This document shows, one piece after another, positions 7,235 through 7,874 of a stretch of DNA of 7,874 nt. The stretch covers positions 1 to 7,874 of the forward strand of contig JAPOOQ010000534.1 of NCBI GenBank assembly GCA_026713345.1, written 5' to 3'. The DNA is from Gemmatimonadota bacterium. Lineage in GTDB: Bacteria; Gemmatimonadota; Gemmatimonadetes; Longimicrobiales; Gaopeijiaceae. Both the position numbers and the translations under genes were made by a program. The notes beneath the pieces were generated by a model that was not told the DNA's origin, did no database searches, and saw only the letters and a program-made list of their open reading frames with translations. How positions within the stretch are numbered: the first letter of the stretch is position 1; each line of letters starts with the position of its first letter.

Positions 7235-7263
7235 GGGGCGAAGGCGGTTGCCGCGCCCCGTTT
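7235..7263 (+). terminator. GC-rich hairpin between the two tRNA genes, weak terminator or processing element
   Basis: GGGGCG (7235-7240) pairs with CGCCCC (7254-7259), and inside it GGC (7243-7245) pairs with GCC (7250-7252) around a GGTT loop. The stem is followed by GTTTGT, a short and imperfect T-run, six bases before the mature tRNA-Cys 5' end. It may attenuate transcription or separate the two tRNA precursors for processing. A true intrinsic terminator would normally have a longer T-run. Confidence 0.35.
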
Positions 7264-7268
7264 GTATC

Positions 7269-7340
<72 letters not shown>

Positions 7341-7355
7341 CTTGACGACTGCCAA

Positions 7356-7874
7356 ATGGCCCACATCCCATACATTCCGCGCGCGGCCGCGGCACCGGAA
7401 CTCGCGGCGCTCTACGCCCGCTACGCCGACGCGGGCGGGAAGGTCGACAACATCCTGCGTATCCATTCCCTGGATCCGCCGTCGATGGAGCACCACTACC
7501 GGCTCTACCGGCACCTGATGGCCGGTCCCTCGCCGCTGTCCCGAATGCAGCGCGAGATGATCGCGGTCGTGGTGTCGGCCGAGAACGACTGCTTCTACTG
7601 AATCAATCATCACGGGGCGGGTCTCCGTAGGCTGGCAGGAACGCGGGAGCTCGGCGACGCTCTGGCACGGGGCCGCCGGCCGCAATCGCTGGGCGCGCAG
7701 GACAGCGCGATGCTGGACTATGCGGTCAAGCTTACCCGTGACCCGGGCGGGATCACGGCCGACGATGTGGCCGCTCTTCGCGCGGCGGGCTTCGGGGACC
7801 GCGAGATCCTCGACATCTGCCAGATCGTGGCCTACTACGGCTACGTGAACCGGCTGGCCGACGGGCTCGGCGTG
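7356..7874 (+). CDS. AhpD-like peroxidase-related selenoprotein (CMD family), in-frame TGA read as selenocysteine; 3' end outside window
   Basis: The predicted product belongs to the AhpD-like / carboxymuconolactone decarboxylase superfamily of peroxidase-related enzymes, which act on peroxides or disulfide partners through a CxxC pair. The frame starts at ATG 7356 (MAHIPYIP, the usual family opening). It has PLSRMQREMIAVVVSAEND before the active site and meets TGA at 7599-7601 (codon 82). Beyond the TGA the same frame runs 91 sense codons to the window end with family-like sequence: INHHGAGLRRL, then LDYAVKLTRDPGGIT, then GFGDREILDICQIVAYYGYVNRLADGLGV. With TGA as Sec (U) the motif is E76-x2-C79-x2-U82-x3-H86, matching the AhpD motif E-x2-C-x2-C-x3-H. 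A SECIS-like hairpin follows the TGA. At 173 residues the protein is near full length. No Shine-Dalgarno precedes the ATG, and tRNA-Cys ends 15 bases upstream. A nonsense mutation or sequencing error is the alternative; the codon position and hairpin make it less likely. Confidence 0.82.
7599..7628 (+). promoter_or_regulatory. Recoded TGA codon and candidate bacterial SECIS hairpin
   Basis: After the TGA (7599-7601) an 11-base, comparatively AT-rich single-stranded stretch precedes a hairpin: ACGG (7612-7615) pairs with CCGT (7625-7628), extended by G7616-U7624 and G7617-C7623, leaving apical loop CGGGT (7618-7622). The loop begins 17 bases after the TGA and has G in its first two positions, as expected for bSECIS elements bound by SelB. 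The GGUCU at +19 to +23 matches, from memory, the same sequence at the same offset in the E. coli fdhF SECIS. No stable lower stem was found by eye. Confidence 0.65.

Noticed and set aside
7342..7375. TTGACG after tRNA-Cys as a -35 box for the selenoprotein gene
   Set aside because: No acceptable -10 hexamer lies 16-18 bases downstream, and the corresponding start would fall inside the coding region.
7356..7601. Reading the gene as a complete 81-residue protein or as a simple pseudogene
   Set aside because: The family sequence continues past the TGA in the same frame with no other stop or frameshift, the TGA sits exactly at a catalytic Cys position, and a SECIS-like hairpin follows. A single nonsense mutation is possible but would be a striking coincidence.
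7599..7601. UGA reassigned to Trp or another amino acid genome-wide
   Set aside because: folD, xseA, xseB, ispA, nadK, recN and the barrel gene all terminate at TGA at positions that give normal protein lengths, so UGA works as stop in this genome.

Overview
The window is a strongly GC-rich bacterial chromosomal segment. It suggests a diderm (Gram-negative-type) bacterium, because one gene encodes a signal-peptide-bearing predicted outer-membrane beta-barrel. The high GC, the clustered housekeeping order folD-xseA-xseB-ispA-nadK-recN without dxs or tlyA, and that barrel would fit Gemmatimonadota or a relative. This placement is inference, not demonstrated. No insertion sequence, phage gene or CRISPR array is visible.

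Region 1 (1-5415, plus strand) is a tightly packed housekeeping cluster: the 3' end of folD (one-carbon folate metabolism), xseA and xseB (the two subunits of exonuclease VII), a short-chain prenyl diphosphate synthase (ispA-like), nadK (NAD kinase) and recN (SMC-like DNA repair ATPase). Neighbouring genes overlap by 3 to 20 bases up to nadK, so they are probably translationally coupled. recN follows a 47-base gap and has a perfect TATAAT just 8 bases before its ATG, which suggests an extra promoter giving a leaderless mRNA.

Region 2 (5368-6921, minus strand) encodes an unrecognised outer-membrane barrel protein. It converges on recN and overlaps its 3' end by 48 bases.

Region 3 (6922-7340) starts with an intergenic region that drives the barrel gene leftward and, through a clear TTGACA-N17-TAGGGT promoter, a tRNA-Gly(GCC) gene rightward. 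A GC-rich hairpin and a tRNA-Cys(GCA) gene follow.

Region 4 (7356-7874 and beyond) is the most interesting part. It encodes an AhpD-like / carboxymuconolactone-decarboxylase-family peroxidase-related enzyme interrupted by an in-frame TGA exactly where the second cysteine of the catalytic CxxC motif belongs. The family sequence continues in the same frame for 91 codons to the window end. A small hairpin with a GGU-containing apical loop sits just downstream of the TGA at the spacing of bacterial SECIS elements. The best reading is a selenoprotein with an E-x2-C-x2-U-x3-H active site. All seven other protein genes whose stop lies in the window end in TGA, so UGA is not globally reassigned here and a local recoding signal is needed.
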